NCBI RefSeq assembly: GCF_014698305.1
Contig: NZ_JACJST010000012.1
Location: forward strand, 1 to 64,000
Reading direction: 5' to 3'
From: Anabaena lutea FACHB-196
Lineage (GTDB): Bacteria; Cyanobacteriota; Cyanobacteriia; Cyanobacteriales; Nostocaceae
DNA length: 64,000 bases
The notes beneath the pieces are model-generated. The model was not told the DNA's origin, ran no database searches, and saw only the letters and a list, made by a program, of their open reading frames with translations. Positions 8,771 through 17,419 of the stretch are shown piece by piece. Within the stretch, counting starts at the first letter, position 1. Each line of letters begins with the position of its first letter. The position numbers and the translations under genes were made by a program.

Positions 8771-9330
8771 AAACCCCAGCCTCAGACTGCTTGTAGGAAA
8801 ATTAGTTGCCAACAAGGGAATCAAATTACCGGATAACTGGATGTCTAACATCCTTGACACCATTTGTCGAACAGAGACATAGACAGTTAAAGCACTACAC
8901 AGCTAATCAACCGTTTTTCATGTCATCTTCTTTGACAGAAATATAGACAGTTAAAGCACTACACAACCGTTCCAGATTTAATCTTCTCTGACTACAGACT
9001 TAGACAGTTAAGCCACTACACAACTACACCACTCAGCAACCGTTTGGTATTTTCTAAAAACATCTGGTAATTGCGGCAAACCTGACGTGTATTGGTGAAT
9101 AAGTGACTCATAATATATGTGCTAGTCCAGCCTTCTTTAACCACTTCGGCTTTGCATGGCTTGCGTCTACAGGTTGGGAAGGCCAATGGCAAGTAGGTTG
9201 AGCAGGAAAAACGGGTAAACAGAAGGAACAGGGGGAGAATCAGACTGTTCTTTCTGTAATTAACCCGTAAATATCAGTGTATTAGACTGCTAGGAGTCAT
9301 CAGCCTGAATAAATAAACGCTTGTTCGTGA
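8771..9330. other. intergenic region between patX and a convergent methyltransferase gene
   Basis: This stretch of about 560 bp has no convincing gene. It contains the three direct repeats at 8880-9024. The rest, 9025-9330, shows no clear ORF, hairpin terminator or tRNA that I can recognise. Confidence 0.6.
8880..9024. repeat. three imperfect direct repeats downstream of patX
   Basis: The 24-bp unit TAGACAGTTAAAGCACTACA(CARC) starts at 8880, 8944 and 9001, so the spacing is 64 and 57 bp. The similarity extends upstream (ATCTTCTYTGAC-like) and downstream (CCGTT), so the true unit is about 50-60 bp. The third copy has AAGCC in place of AAAGC. The strand of function is unknown. See findings for the tandem small-RNA hypothesis. 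Confidence 0.8.
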
Positions 9331-10389
9331 CTAACCTGGTTTATGAGCAATAAAATACTTGCTCACAAAGTGAACTTGTGTTTTGATATTCTCAAACCCG
9401 GCTTGCTCTAAACGCGCTACCAAGTCATCAGTGATGTAATGGTTATAGTAAGGTTCATGGAACATTGTGGAGAAGTTATTCATTATAGGAGCCAATTCCG
9501 GTGAATCACTCATCTGAATCGAGTCACAGATAATAAAGACTCCCCCTGGTTTTGTTACCCGGAAGCATTGCTCTATCACAGGTTGACGTATTGATGCAGG
9601 TAACTCATGAAAGAGAAACACGGAAGTTACAGCATGAAAATAGTGATCGAGATAAGGTAATTCTTCGGCATTGGCTTGTAGAAGTTGCGGCAATTCTCCT
9701 GGAATCTGCGATAGTTGCTCATTGGCTTTACGCAAATAAGCTGGTGATAAATCTGTACCATATAAAGAGGCTTGAGGCAAAGCTGCTCGAATCAACTTCA
9801 AAGTCCGCCCAGTACCGCAAGCTATATCTAAAATTTTGGTTTGCTTTTGGGGAAGATCATCGAAAATTTCCAACCCATGTTTGAGGGGAGCGAGAATGCG
9901 CCTCCGCATAATATCAGCTGCACCACCAAACAGAATTTCCACCTGCAAGTCATATAAATTGGCTGATAGGTCGCTTAAATAGCCATTGGTTTGGTGATGG
10001 AAGTTCTGCACATAATAGCTGGGATAACCATCTTTCTCTATGTCCTGTGCAAAATCTTGATATCTATTCTGTGTGAGCCGCTCCCAGGTTAGGGGCAAAT
10101 CTAACCAAAGCATCGGATAATAGCGCAAAAATTCTTCCCACGGATTGTCAAACAATAAGCTGTGGGGATAGATTCCTTTTTCTCCATCTTGCCAGTCTAT
10201 TTCTAGTAGCTGATTTAATCGGTCTTCCAGCCCCACTATTAGCTCTTTGGATATGGGTTGGCTGATTTGCCCAAGTGTGGGATGTATGAGGTTTCTGAGG
10301 CGTAAACTGAGGATTTTGTGCGCCAGACTAAAGTAATTTTTGCTCTGTTGAAGAGTCTTATAGGTCAATTTAGTTAAGGTGTCAGACAT
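9331..10389 (-). CDS. UbiE/COQ5-like class I methyltransferase with N-terminal extension
   Basis: This is a 352-aa protein with an unassigned N-terminal region of about 185 residues. It is followed by a classic methyltransferase fold: motif I ILDIACGTGRTL, then YGTDLSPAYL, then a post-motif region FHAVTSVFLFHELP typical of UbiE-like enzymes. It probably methylates a small lipid or quinone-type substrate, but this cannot be told from sequence. I chose ATG at 10389; a TTG two codons upstream is possible. A perfect 11-bp-stem hairpin lies about 85-110 bp upstream. Confidence 0.8.
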   Translation of the reverse strand: MSDTLTKLTYKTLQQSKNYFSLAHKILSLRLRNLIHPTLGQISQPISKELIVGLEDRLNQLLEIDWQDGEKGIYPHSLLFDNPWEEFLRYYPMLWLDLPLTWERLTQNRYQDFAQDIEKDGYPSYYVQNFHHQTNGYLSDLSANLYDLQVEILFGGAADIMRRRILAPLKHGLEIFDDLPQKQTKILDIACGTGRTLKLIRAALPQASLYGTDLSPAYLRKANEQLSQIPGELPQLLQANAEELPYLDHYFHAVTSVFLFHELPASIRQPVIEQCFRVTKPGGVFIICDSIQMSDSPELAPIMNNFSTMFHEPYYNHYITDDLVARLEQAGFENIKTQVHFVSKYFIAHKPG

Positions 10390-10473
10390 AACCAATGAAT
10401 TAAGATTTATTAACCTTTTTTATTTTATGTAAATAAAAGTCAGAAATAAAGCGCTGTATCAAAATAAATACCC

Positions 10474-10498
10474 ATTTTCAGATTAAAAATCTGAAAAT
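10474..10498. repeat. perfect inverted repeat, 11-bp stem, 3-nt loop
   Basis: ATTTTCAGATT, AAA and AATCTGAAAAT form a hairpin between the divergent methyltransferase and gifA genes. No T-run follows in a useful position. It could be an operator or a remnant of a repeat. Confidence 0.6.
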
Positions 10499-10638
10499 TT
10501 GGTTGATAATTCCAGAGTTTCGACATCTTGACTAGTGTGGGTTTCCCCTATGCTCTTTTTTTGCTTTAGATGGTGGAAAGAGCGATCGCTTTTTCGAGTT
10601 AATGTCAATTATGAATTTATATTAAGAAAATCCATTCC

Positions 10639-10652
10639 GTAACATAAGCTAC
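10639..10652 (+). promoter_or_regulatory. NtcA box over the -35 region of gifA
   Basis: GTAacataagcTAC is an exact GTA-N8-TAC NtcA site. A good -10 (TATATT) lies at 10664-10669, only 11 bp downstream, so the box covers the -35 region. That geometry fits repression by NtcA, as known for gif genes. Confidence 0.85.
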
Positions 10653-10663
10653 AGAATTTTTGC

Positions 10664-10669
10664 TATATT
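10664..10669 (+). promoter_or_regulatory. gifA -10 element TATATT
   Basis: TATATT is located 11 bp after the NtcA box. Transcription would start near 10676, giving a leader of about 50 nt. GAGGAG at about 10713-10718 is a good ribosome binding site for the ATG at 10726. Confidence 0.6.
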
Positions 10670-10725
10670 AGGAAGTGAAAGAATAGTTAACCATATATCA
10701 ATAAAAAATACAGAGGAGTGTAGTT

Positions 10726-10926
10726 ATGTCTATTCAAGAAAAATCTCGTGCGTTAATGGTGCGTCAACATCAACAAGTTAAGAACCGTCAACAATCAATG
10801 CTGATGCGTGCGGCACAAGAACTTGGTCTTCCCGAAGAAATATCCCACTACTGGAACCCCATCCAAGGGAAGATAGATCCTACTACTCAGAGCCTTTATA
10901 GCACCAGTCATGCTTCCATGAGCTAA
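10726..10926 (+). CDS. gifA: glutamine synthetase inactivating factor IF7
   Basis: This small basic protein of 66 aa binds and inactivates glutamine synthetase when nitrogen is plentiful. The segment RALMVRQHQQVKNRQQSMLM in the first third and the Ser/Thr-rich tail are characteristic of IF7, and the length fits IF7 (about 65 aa) rather than the longer IF17. It is convergent with its target gene glnA, whose stop codon lies 94 bp away. The promoter has an NtcA box placed for repression. The leader also contains a possible pairing site for a candidate sRNA in this window (see findings). Confidence 0.92.
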   Translation: MSIQEKSRALMVRQHQQVKNRQQSMLMRAAQELGLPEEISHYWNPIQGKIDPTTQSLYSTSHASMS

Positions 10927-10968
10927 GGTTGTGCATTTAGTGTGATTCCCAAATGACGATGTGCAGAA

Positions 10969-10991
10969 AAAGCCACCTTCAAGGTGGCTTT
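10969..10991. terminator. bidirectional terminator between gifA and glnA
   Basis: AAAGCCACCTT, C and AAGGTGGCTTT form a strong hairpin with A/T tracts on both sides. It is suitable for stopping gifA on the plus strand and glnA on the minus strand. Confidence 0.85.
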
Positions 10992-11019
10992 AAAATTGAC
11001 TAATTTTACGTAATTGCCA

Positions 11020-12435
11020 TTAGCAATCGTAGTACAAGAAGAATTCGTAAGGATGAGGACGCAATTGCATCTGCTTAACTTCGTTAGCCAGCTTGTAGTC
11101 AATCCAGTTTTGGATGAAGTCTTCTGAGAACACGCCGGTGTCTGTCAAGAAAGCGTGATCATTTTCCAGTGCTTCCAAAGCGAGTTCTAAAGAACCTGGA
11201 GTAGAAGGAATCTTCGCCAATTCTTCTGGAGAAAGTTCATAGATATTTTTATCTAAGGGTTCACCAGGATGGATTTTGTTCTTAATGCCATCAATACCAG
11301 CGCAAAGCATGGCAGCAAAGGCTAAGTAGGGGTTAGAAGTAGCATCTGGACAACGGAACTCTAACCGCTTGGCTTTGGGGTTATCTCCAGAGAGAGGAAT
11401 CCGCACAGAAGCAGAACGATTACCTTGGGAGTAAGCCAGGTTTACAGGTGCTTCATAGCCCGGAACTAGACGCTTGTAAGAGTTTGTAGTGGGGTTGGTG
11501 ATAGCCAACAATGCTGGAGCGTGTTTGAGAATACCACCGATATAGTATAGTCCCATTTCACTCATGCCAGCGTACTTGTCACCTGCAAACAAAGGCTGAC
11601 CACCTTTCCAAATAGATTGGTGACAGTGCATACCGGAACCATTATCACCAAAAATTGGTTTTGGCATGAAGGTGACGGTTTTGCCGTACTTTCTGGCAAC
11701 GTTCTTGATCACATATTTGTAAGTCATCAGCCAGTCAGCAGCTTCGATTAACTTACCGAATTTGAAACCGAGTTCACACTGACCACCTGTAGCAACTTCG
11801 TGGTGTTGTTTTTCAATAGGTACGCCGCAAGCTGCCATTGTTAACAGCATTTCTGTCCGGATATCTTGGAAGCTATCCGTTGGTGGGACTGGGAAGTAGC
11901 CCTCTTTGAAGCGGGTTTTGTAACCGAGGTTGGGGCTTTCCTTTCTACCGGTGTTCCAACGACCTTCTAAAGAATCTACATGATAGTAGCCTTCGTTGGC
12001 GGTTTGGTCGTAGCGGACATCATCAAAGATGAAGAATTCGGCTTCAGGACCGAAGAAAGCTGTGTCACCAAGTCCTGTAGAAGCTAGATACTCGATTGCT
12101 TTTTGGGCAATAACGCGGGGGCAACGGTTGTACCATTCGCCTGTGCGTGGTTCCTTAATACTACAAATTATACTTAGCGTTGGCTCTTTCATGAATGGGT
12201 CGATCCAAGCGGTGTTTGGATCTAGCACCATTGTCATGTCTGATTCTTCGATGCCTTTCCAACCCCGAATGCTGGAACCGTCGAAAGGAACACCATCAGT
12301 GAATGAACTCTCATCAATTTGGTTGTGAAACACTGTCAAGTGTTGCCAAGTTCCAGGTGTATCGATGAATTTCAGATCAATCATCTGAATTTTTTCATCT
12401 TTAATTCTTTTCAACACTTCTTGTGGGGTTGTCAT
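11020..12435 (-). CDS. glnA: glutamine synthetase type I
   Basis: This is the ammonium-assimilating enzyme making glutamine from glutamate, ammonia and ATP (471 aa, the usual GSI length; dodecamer in the cytoplasm). Recognisable family segments are [18 protein letters not shown] near residues 49-66, [12 protein letters not shown] near 130, [12 protein letters not shown] near 265, and the arginine-rich RVPLSG-like stretch [21 protein letters not shown] near 345. The partner inhibitor gene gifA is convergent and apcF is divergent. The promoter carries an exact NtcA box at the activator distance. Confidence 0.98.
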   Translation of the reverse strand: MTTPQEVLKRIKDEKIQMIDLKFIDTPGTWQHLTVFHNQIDESSFTDGVPFDGSSIRGWKGIEESDMTMVLDPNTAWIDPFMKEPTLSIICSIKEPRTGEWYNRCPRVIAQKAIEYLASTGLGDTAFFGPEAEFFIFDDVRYDQTANEGYYHVDSLEGRWNTGRKESPNLGYKTRFKEGYFPVPPTDSFQDIRTEMLLTMAACGVPIEKQHHEVATGGQCELGFKFGKLIEAADWLMTYKYVIKNVARKYGKTVTFMPKPIFGDNGSGMHCHQSIWKGGQPLFAGDKYAGMSEMGLYYIGGILKHAPALLAITNPTTNSYKRLVPGYEAPVNLAYSQGNRSASVRIPLSGDNPKAKRLEFRCPDATSNPYLAFAAMLCAGIDGIKNKIHPGEPLDKNIYELSPEELAKIPSTPGSLELALEALENDHAFLTDTGVFSEDFIQNWIDYKLANEVKQMQLRPHPYEFFLYYDC

Positions 12436-12797
12436 TGTTACTCCTTATGTACCCAATTTCCTAAAGTAAAACAAAAATCTGCCAAAGCATCTTTAGCCTG
12501 CTACGCTAACCCAAGTTGTGACACACCACCTGGAATATCGTAAATACTTGACTTGAGGTGGTTTTGTAGTGTTTGTTACAGATGATCTGGATTACAGGTT
12601 ATATTAACCTTTCTTCATGATCTGCACAAAACTGGAAATATCATCTCATCGGGGTCAACTTTGGCATAGAATCCTTAAATAGCGGATGGATCGTTTTTGT
12701 GCCGCATCTATTGTTTATGGCACAAAAGTTTACTGGTGCATAATTGCAGCCAAATAAATATCAAACCATAGATAGTTAATGATTGGGAGAAAAAAGA
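12436..12797. other. divergent promoter region glnA / apcF
   Basis: The region of about 360 bp between the two divergent genes holds the glnA NtcA promoter (12537-12579). On the plus side it has an AT-rich leader ending in the purine-rich GGGAGAAAAAAGA just before apcF. I see no further gene. Confidence 0.7.
12566..12579 (-). promoter_or_regulatory. NtcA activator box of glnA
   Basis: Read on the minus strand it is GTAacaaacacTAC, an exact GTA-N8-TAC. It is followed after 23 bp by the -10 element TACGAT (12537-12542). This is the class II NtcA-activated promoter layout known for glnA. The leader from there to the start codon is about 100 nt. Confidence 0.88.
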
Positions 12798-13307
12798 ATG
12801 CGCGATGCAGTTACAACTTTAATTAAGAATTATGACGTAACCGGTCGTTATTTTGACCGGAATGCGATCGACAGCCTCAAGTCTTACTTTGAAACCGGTA
12901 CAGCAAGAGTGCAAGCGGCAGCTGCAATTAATTCTAATGCAGCGGCTATTGTTAAACAGGCTGGTTCTAAGTTATTTGAAGACTTACCAGAATTGATTCG
13001 TCCTGGTGGAAATGCTTACACAACTCGTCGCTATGCGGCTTGTTTGCGGGATATGGATTATTACCTGCGCTATGCTACTTATGCAATAGTTGCTGGCAAT
13101 ATGAATGTACTTGATGAGCGTGTTTTGCAAGGACTACGGGAAACTTACAATTCTCTGGGTGTACCTATTGGTTCAACAGTTCAGGGTATCCAGATTATGA
13201 AAGATATCGTCAAGGCGCAAGTTGCCGCTGCGGGTGTGGCTAATACTGCTTTTGTGGATGAGCCTTTTGACTATATTACTCGTGAGTTGAGTGAGATTGA
13301 TATTTAA
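12798..13307 (+). CDS. apcF: allophycocyanin beta-18 subunit
   Basis: This is a phycobilisome core component that replaces an ApcB copy next to the core-membrane linker ApcE in the terminal-emitter trimer (169 aa). The globin-like phycobiliprotein fold is evident. RPGGNAYTTRRYAACLRDMD contains the chromophore-binding Cys at about residue 82 and the conserved Asn in GNAY, which is methylated in beta-type subunits. The start MRDAVTTLIKNYD is typical of ApcF and separates it from ApcB (MQDAIT). I chose ATG at 12798, preceded by a purine-rich Shine-Dalgarno, rather than a TTG 15 bp upstream. Confidence 0.93.
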   Translation: MRDAVTTLIKNYDVTGRYFDRNAIDSLKSYFETGTARVQAAAAINSNAAAIVKQAGSKLFEDLPELIRPGGNAYTTRRYAACLRDMDYYLRYATYAIVAGNMNVLDERVLQGLRETYNSLGVPIGSTVQGIQIMKDIVKAQVAAAGVANTAFVDEPFDYITRELSEIDI

Positions 13308-13448
13308 TAAAAGTCCCGGCGATTAGAAATCGCGGCTACACAACTAAAGTCCGCCTACGCGGACTTAATAGCGATAGCGAAGCGCTCCGTAGGAATCGCA
13401 CTTTGGCTTTTTTTGGCAAGGTGCGTTTACTTTTTTTCAGATTACTAA
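13308..13448. repeat. dispersed palindromic element behind apcF
   Basis: It contains the hairpin AAGTCCGCCTACGCGGACTT and the phrase GATTAGAAATCGCGGCTACA, which I know as widespread repeats in Nostoc-type genomes. A T-run (CTTTTTTT) near 13408 may help end apcF transcription. Confidence 0.5.
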
Positions 13449-13525
13449 TTGTCTGAATCAGGATTTACAGTATTTAAGGATTGTCAGGATGTTAGTTTGA
13501 GTAGAGATTTTCCAGATAAAATCCA

Positions 13526-13801
13526 TTGGTTAAACAAAAATCTGAAAATCGCACAACTCGCTCTTGGGAAGTCTCAATTAGAAACTCAATTCGGGAAATT
13601 CAACGAGAAAATAAGCGTTATTATCTCACGAGAGAAAAATTAGAGGAAGTATTAGAAGAAGCTTATTTAAATGCTATTGATGAAGCTTCGCTGGAAGTGG
13701 AAGAAGGTCGTTATGAATCAGAAGAATTAGAAAAGTTGGTTAATAAAGAAGAAATTATTCATTATGCTTTAGGTTTAATCTCACCAGGAGAGTCAAATTA
13801 A
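13526..13801 (+). pseudogene. C-terminal fragment of a DUF29-family protein
   Basis: These 91 codons match the C-terminal half of the DUF29-like protein at 60566-61084 in this window. TRSWEVSIRNSIREIQ aligns with LTNSWAASIRNAVLEI, and LVNKEEIIHYALGLI aligns with IVDKEQIIHQAKFIL. The N-terminal half is missing, and an in-frame stop lies just upstream (TAA 13517). There is no ATG, and the frame opens with TTG GTT AAA CAA, the same codons that start tlyA at 13802. The fragment is bounded by two copies of ATTGGTTAAACAAA. It is most likely a gene remnant, perhaps still translated. Confidence 0.65.
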
Positions 13802-14620
13802 TTGGTTAAACAAAGATTAGATACTTTATTAGTAGATTTAGGTTTATGTCCCTCCCGTCAACAAGCACAACGGCTAATTCAAGCTGGAGCAGTGACAGTC
13901 AATCAACAGATGATTGATAAAGCCGGGACTGAAGTTGATATTACAGCACAAATTCAAGTTAAAGAACGTCCACCTTTTGTTTCTCGTGGTGGTGAAAAAC
14001 TCGCCAAAGCCTTAGAATTATTTGGAATTTCTGTAACTGGACGCATTTGTTTAGATGGGGGAATTTCTACGGGAGGTTTTACGGATTGTTTATTACAAGC
14101 TGGTGCAGTTCAAGTTTACGGTATTGATGTTGGTTATGGACAAGTTGATTGGAAAATTAGAACAGATGAAAGAGTAATTTTAAAAGAACGCACCAATTTA
14201 AGACAGTTAAAACCAGAAGATTTATATGCTGAAAATGCGACGCTTCCTGATTTAGCAGTGGTGGATGTTTCCTTTATTTCCTTAACTAAAATTTTGCCTG
14301 CATTATGGCAATTAACGCAAGCACCTAGAGAGGCTGTATTGCTGGTAAAACCTCAATTTGAGGTAGGGAAGTCTCGCGTGGGTAAAAAGGGTGTTGTCCG
14401 CGATTCTAGCGACCAAGCTGATGCTATTTTCCAGGTGTTACAAGCAGCTATAGAGTTAGGTTGGAAGTATAAAGGTTTAACTTGGTCGCCCATAACTGGC
14501 CCTGCGGGAAATATTGAATTTCTGCTCTGGTTGGGAATGGAAAGTGAGACACCAGCACCAGATTTAGAGATGATTCAGGAAATGACCAAACAAGTGGTGT
14601 ATGAGTTTATGAAAAAATGA
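13802..14620 (+). CDS. tlyA: TlyA-family rRNA 2'-O-methyltransferase (S4 + FtsJ)
   Basis: This 272-aa protein has an N-terminal S4 RNA-binding domain (about residues 4-64, RLDTLLVDLGLCPSRQQAQR). The family signature SRGGEKL is at about 61-67, and an FtsJ-like SAM domain follows (LDGGISTGGFTDCLL at about 84-98, VDVSFISL near 158). TlyA enzymes methylate ribose in rRNA; older annotations call them hemolysins. The start appears to be TTG (MVKQRLDTL), immediately after the stop of the DUF29 fragment. The start-proximal sequence is duplicated 276 bp upstream. Confidence 0.88.
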   Translation: MVKQRLDTLLVDLGLCPSRQQAQRLIQAGAVTVNQQMIDKAGTEVDITAQIQVKERPPFVSRGGEKLAKALELFGISVTGRICLDGGISTGGFTDCLLQAGAVQVYGIDVGYGQVDWKIRTDERVILKERTNLRQLKPEDLYAENATLPDLAVVDVSFISLTKILPALWQLTQAPREAVLLVKPQFEVGKSRVGKKGVVRDSSDQADAIFQVLQAAIELGWKYKGLTWSPITGPAGNIEFLLWLGMESETPAPDLEMIQEMTKQVVYEFMKK

Positions 14621-14637
14621 TGCACAATTATTAGTCT

Positions 14638-14668
14638 TGTAGGGTGGGCAATGCCCACCCTACGTATA
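14638..14668. repeat. palindrome of the GTAGGGTGGGCAATGCCCACCCTAC family
   Basis: A near-perfect palindrome sits just behind tlyA. Cores of the same kind are seen at about 23790, 25720-25743, 26622 and 37861-37882, the second and last of which lie inside larger MITE-like elements. It may act as a terminator hairpin for tlyA. Confidence 0.75.
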
Positions 14669-14868
14669 TTTCAAAAATCAAATCTTAATTCCTATATAAA
14701 TATTTAACAGTGTGACAAAAGTGATGTTTAAATCATAAACACATTACCTTATAAATAACTAATTAAGTCAATACATATCAGCGATGTCTACATCCAAAAA
14801 ACTGAGAAAATCTCAATACTTTTGCAAATAGCCAAGTTTCGGGTTGGGTTAAACCCAACCTCACAAGG

Positions 14869-15144
14869 TTATAAATCGTAAATCAAACACTCTAGTGCAT
14901 CTGGATACATTTCGCAGTAGGTTTCTAAGGCTGTTTTACGGTGTTTGGCTTGTTTTTGATGAGCTTTTTCTGCTTGTAATTCTTCAACAATATCCCAAGC
15001 TACAGCACAATTAGGGGAATTACTTCCATTTTGCTCACAGGTTGCACGAGCTTCTACAATTGCTTCCAGAATTGCTTGCTCAATGGGTTTAGTGCTATTT
15101 TTATCTGAGTTAATAGCAGCTAAAATTTCGTTAAAAGATGTCAT
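14869..15144 (-). CDS. cp12: CP12 family Calvin-cycle regulator (variant)
   Basis: This is a small, largely disordered redox switch that brings GAPDH and phosphoribulokinase into an inactive complex in the dark (91 aa). The CP12 core AWDIVEELQAE is at about residues 49-59. There are two cysteine pairs, C36/C46 and C77/C86, and the C-terminal block is LETYCEMYPDALECLIYDL. The usual family ending is close to CRVYDD, so the Arg and the last Asp after the final Cys are replaced here. I chose ATG at 15144 (MTSFNEIL); a longer form starting upstream is unlikely. Confidence 0.88.
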   Translation of the reverse strand: MTSFNEILAAINSDKNSTKPIEQAILEAIVEARATCEQNGSNSPNCAVAWDIVEELQAEKAHQKQAKHRKTALETYCEMYPDALECLIYDL

Positions 15145-15436
15145 GATATTTTCACCTTTGTTGTGGAGTAAGATCAAGATTTACTGCAAACCCTAATGTG
15201 TACTTAAGTATTTTTTACTCGGCACTGTTTGCTTCTGGTTGTATGGGAAGATAGAAATGTAGAGAAAGTATGAGAACCAGTTAAGAAACTATCCTCAACC
15301 GTAACAATTTAAAAAAATATTTTTAGTTAATTTATATACTTTTTTAGCCATGAAAAAATAGAAATGGCTAATTTATACCACTTCAAAATTCACAATTTCG
15401 TATGTAGTTGGGGATATCAGAGTGTGGTTAATGATG

Positions 15437-16831
15437 TCAAAAATCCCCAAATTTTCCACCCAATTCTTGCTGTAAACGATACAAAATTGTATTTTTGTCA
15501 ACTTGCGATAGAATTTCTTGAATGACTGTATCAGCACCTAATTGTCCCCAAGTACAGCCTTTTTCTAGATATATTTGTGCGGCTTTACCGACAGTATAAG
15601 CACCATAACCAGCAATACTACCTTGAGCGATACCTCCAGTGAGCTTTGCTAACGCACTCCCCGCAAAAGTAGTAATATTCACAGGGCTATCACCACTGAC
15701 TATAGCAGCGGTACTACTGCCTAAACCTAACATTAAACTACTGCCGATTTCTCCTAACAATAAACCACCAGAACTGAATAAAATGGTTTTTAATAATTTA
15801 CTTGCTTCATAGCTAGTCATGGGTAAACCATATAATCTAGCTAAAGAACGAATTAAAGCTAAATCGGTGATTAAACCCCCCATAATATCTAAAATAGGAA
15901 TGGGATTCAAACCAATAGCGAGGGCTTTATATTTAGTAAATTTCCAAATGATATCTTCTGCTTCTTCTTCACGAATATCAATGGTTTTACTAGCTATCAC
16001 TGCTTCTGCTTCCCTTGCTTGAATGAGTGCATTTAAAGCTAAAAGCGATCGCCCTTCCCGATTTAGTATATTCAGAATTGTTTGCTTGAGTTCCTCAACC
16101 TGTGGTGGTGGTGTTTCCCATTCATAACTCACAGTTCCATCTGGGTATTCTACTCTAACTTCCATTGATGCAGGTTCAGCTGCTACCATGACAATTTCAT
16201 CAGGTAGTAAGGGTTTTTCTTGAAGATTTCCTGCACCTAATAGTTGTAAGTTTTTGTAAATGGTGTTTCTGTCTGTATCTGGGTACAAATCGATTTTGTT
16301 AAAAACCAAAATCAGTGGTTTTTGAGCTTGTCTTAATTCTAGTAACCCTTGATACTCAGTTCTGGTAATATCTCCAGAGACAACAAACAAGATTAAATCT
16401 GCTTGACGAGCTACTTCTCTCGCCATTTGCGCCCTTGATTCCCCCTCAATTTCATCTAAACCGGGAGTATCGATTAATTCAACTAATACCTTTCCCCCTG
16501 GTTTCCAACGTACTGAACGAGGCCACTGAGTCACACCGTTAAGGGGGCCAGTTTGGAGAATTTTTTCACCTAGCAAGGAATTCAACACCGCTGACTTTCC
16601 GCGACTCACTAAACCAAAAGCAGCTATTCTCACGACGTTAGAGTCTAGCTTGTTGAGTGTGGTGGTTAAAATTTCTATTTCCGGTTTTACCAAACCTGCC
16701 AATTTTTGGTTTGATGATAGCTGTCCTGACTTGCGGAGATATCCATACCAAGATAGAGCCTGTCTAAGACTAGCACGGGCGCGGTTCAAATGAGTTTCTT
16801 GCAGGTTTTTCACTGCGTTAGGTTGAGACAA
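15437..16831 (-). CDS. Era-like GTPase with DUF697-type C-terminal membrane region
   Basis: This is a 464-aa P-loop GTPase. G1 is GLVSRGKS at about residues 73-80, G3 is DTPG at about 121-124, and G4 is NKID near 177-180. After the G domain comes a charged helical region with two hydrophobic, Gly/Ala-rich segments (about 305-400), as in DUF697 proteins, so it probably associates with membranes. The biological role of these cyanobacterial proteins is not established. A second, larger membrane GTPase with a similar plan lies at 35869-37764. Confidence 0.8.
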   Translation of the reverse strand: MSQPNAVKNLQETHLNRARASLRQALSWYGYLRKSGQLSSNQKLAGLVKPEIEILTTTLNKLDSNVVRIAAFGLVSRGKSAVLNSLLGEKILQTGPLNGVTQWPRSVRWKPGGKVLVELIDTPGLDEIEGESRAQMAREVARQADLILFVVSGDITRTEYQGLLELRQAQKPLILVFNKIDLYPDTDRNTIYKNLQLLGAGNLQEKPLLPDEIVMVAAEPASMEVRVEYPDGTVSYEWETPPPQVEELKQTILNILNREGRSLLALNALIQAREAEAVIASKTIDIREEEAEDIIWKFTKYKALAIGLNPIPILDIMGGLITDLALIRSLARLYGLPMTSYEASKLLKTILFSSGGLLLGEIGSSLMLGLGSSTAAIVSGDSPVNITTFAGSALAKLTGGIAQGSIAGYGAYTVGKAAQIYLEKGCTWGQLGADTVIQEILSQVDKNTILYRLQQELGGKFGDF

Positions 16832-17419
16832 GGTGGAGTAAACAATGGGTTACATATCCATTTATAGCAGGGGACAGGTGACAGGTGACAGAGTTGAAAG
16901 TCTGTTTGTGTCTAAGTTTTATCATTAGTTCATGTCCTAACCACCTTGGCGGTTGCTATATATCGAAATTTTTAGTTTTTTATAAATTAACTTTGAATAT
17001 TTCAGATATCTTAATTAAGCATTTCCACTGAAAAGTCAAAAATAAAAATCGCAATTACTTTTGCACGCAAATTTTTTTAGTCATAAAAATGACTTGTAAT
17101 TACGAATATAATAAGTAAAATATCTATAAGTCTTGATAAATAACGATTAAATGATTTACTTAGGTAAAATAAAGTATGCTCTATTAGTAAAATAATATAC
17201 TTAAACTTTCTGGCAATTTATCTCTAAGTATGTTGCTGAGATTTTTCGATAAAGGTAAATGCTCGCTTTTTTGCGATAAAATTTCTATATATAGATATTT
17301 TTATATATTAATTTTTTTTAATTGGGATAAGTACCAATCCCTTTCCTAGTGAAGAAGGAGAAATTAAAAGTCTCTCCCTTGGGAGGGGAGAGAGTTACCA
17401 TTTAATTAATTCCACCTAC
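16832..17419. other. AT-rich intergenic region
   Basis: About 590 bp contain a short heptamer tandem (ACAGGTG, near 16872-16890) and very AT-rich sequence. A hairpin near 17370-17395 is listed as a terminator. No supported gene is visible. Confidence 0.6.
17370..17395 (-). terminator. terminator of the 17420-17752 gene
   Basis: On the minus strand CTCTCTCCCCTCCC pairs imperfectly with GGGAGAGA and is followed by CTTTTAATTT. It lies about 25 bp after the stop codon. Confidence 0.6.

Noticed and set aside
8631-8882. An 83-codon open frame overlapping the end of patX.
   Set aside because: It overlaps patX out of frame, has no signal or recognisable motif, and its start lies within patX. PatX with its RGSGR motif is the better reading.
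8880-9024. Possible CRISPR array behind patX (three 24-bp repeats with spacers of about 33-40 bp).
   Set aside because: The units are not identical, the supposed spacers resemble each other in part, there are only three copies and no cas gene is in the window. A degenerate tandem repeat fits better.
13449-13643. A 64-codon open frame in front of the DUF29 fragment.
   Set aside because: It runs through a dispersed repeat (TCTGAATCAGGATTTACAG) and overlaps the DUF29 fragment in another frame. No family resemblance is seen.
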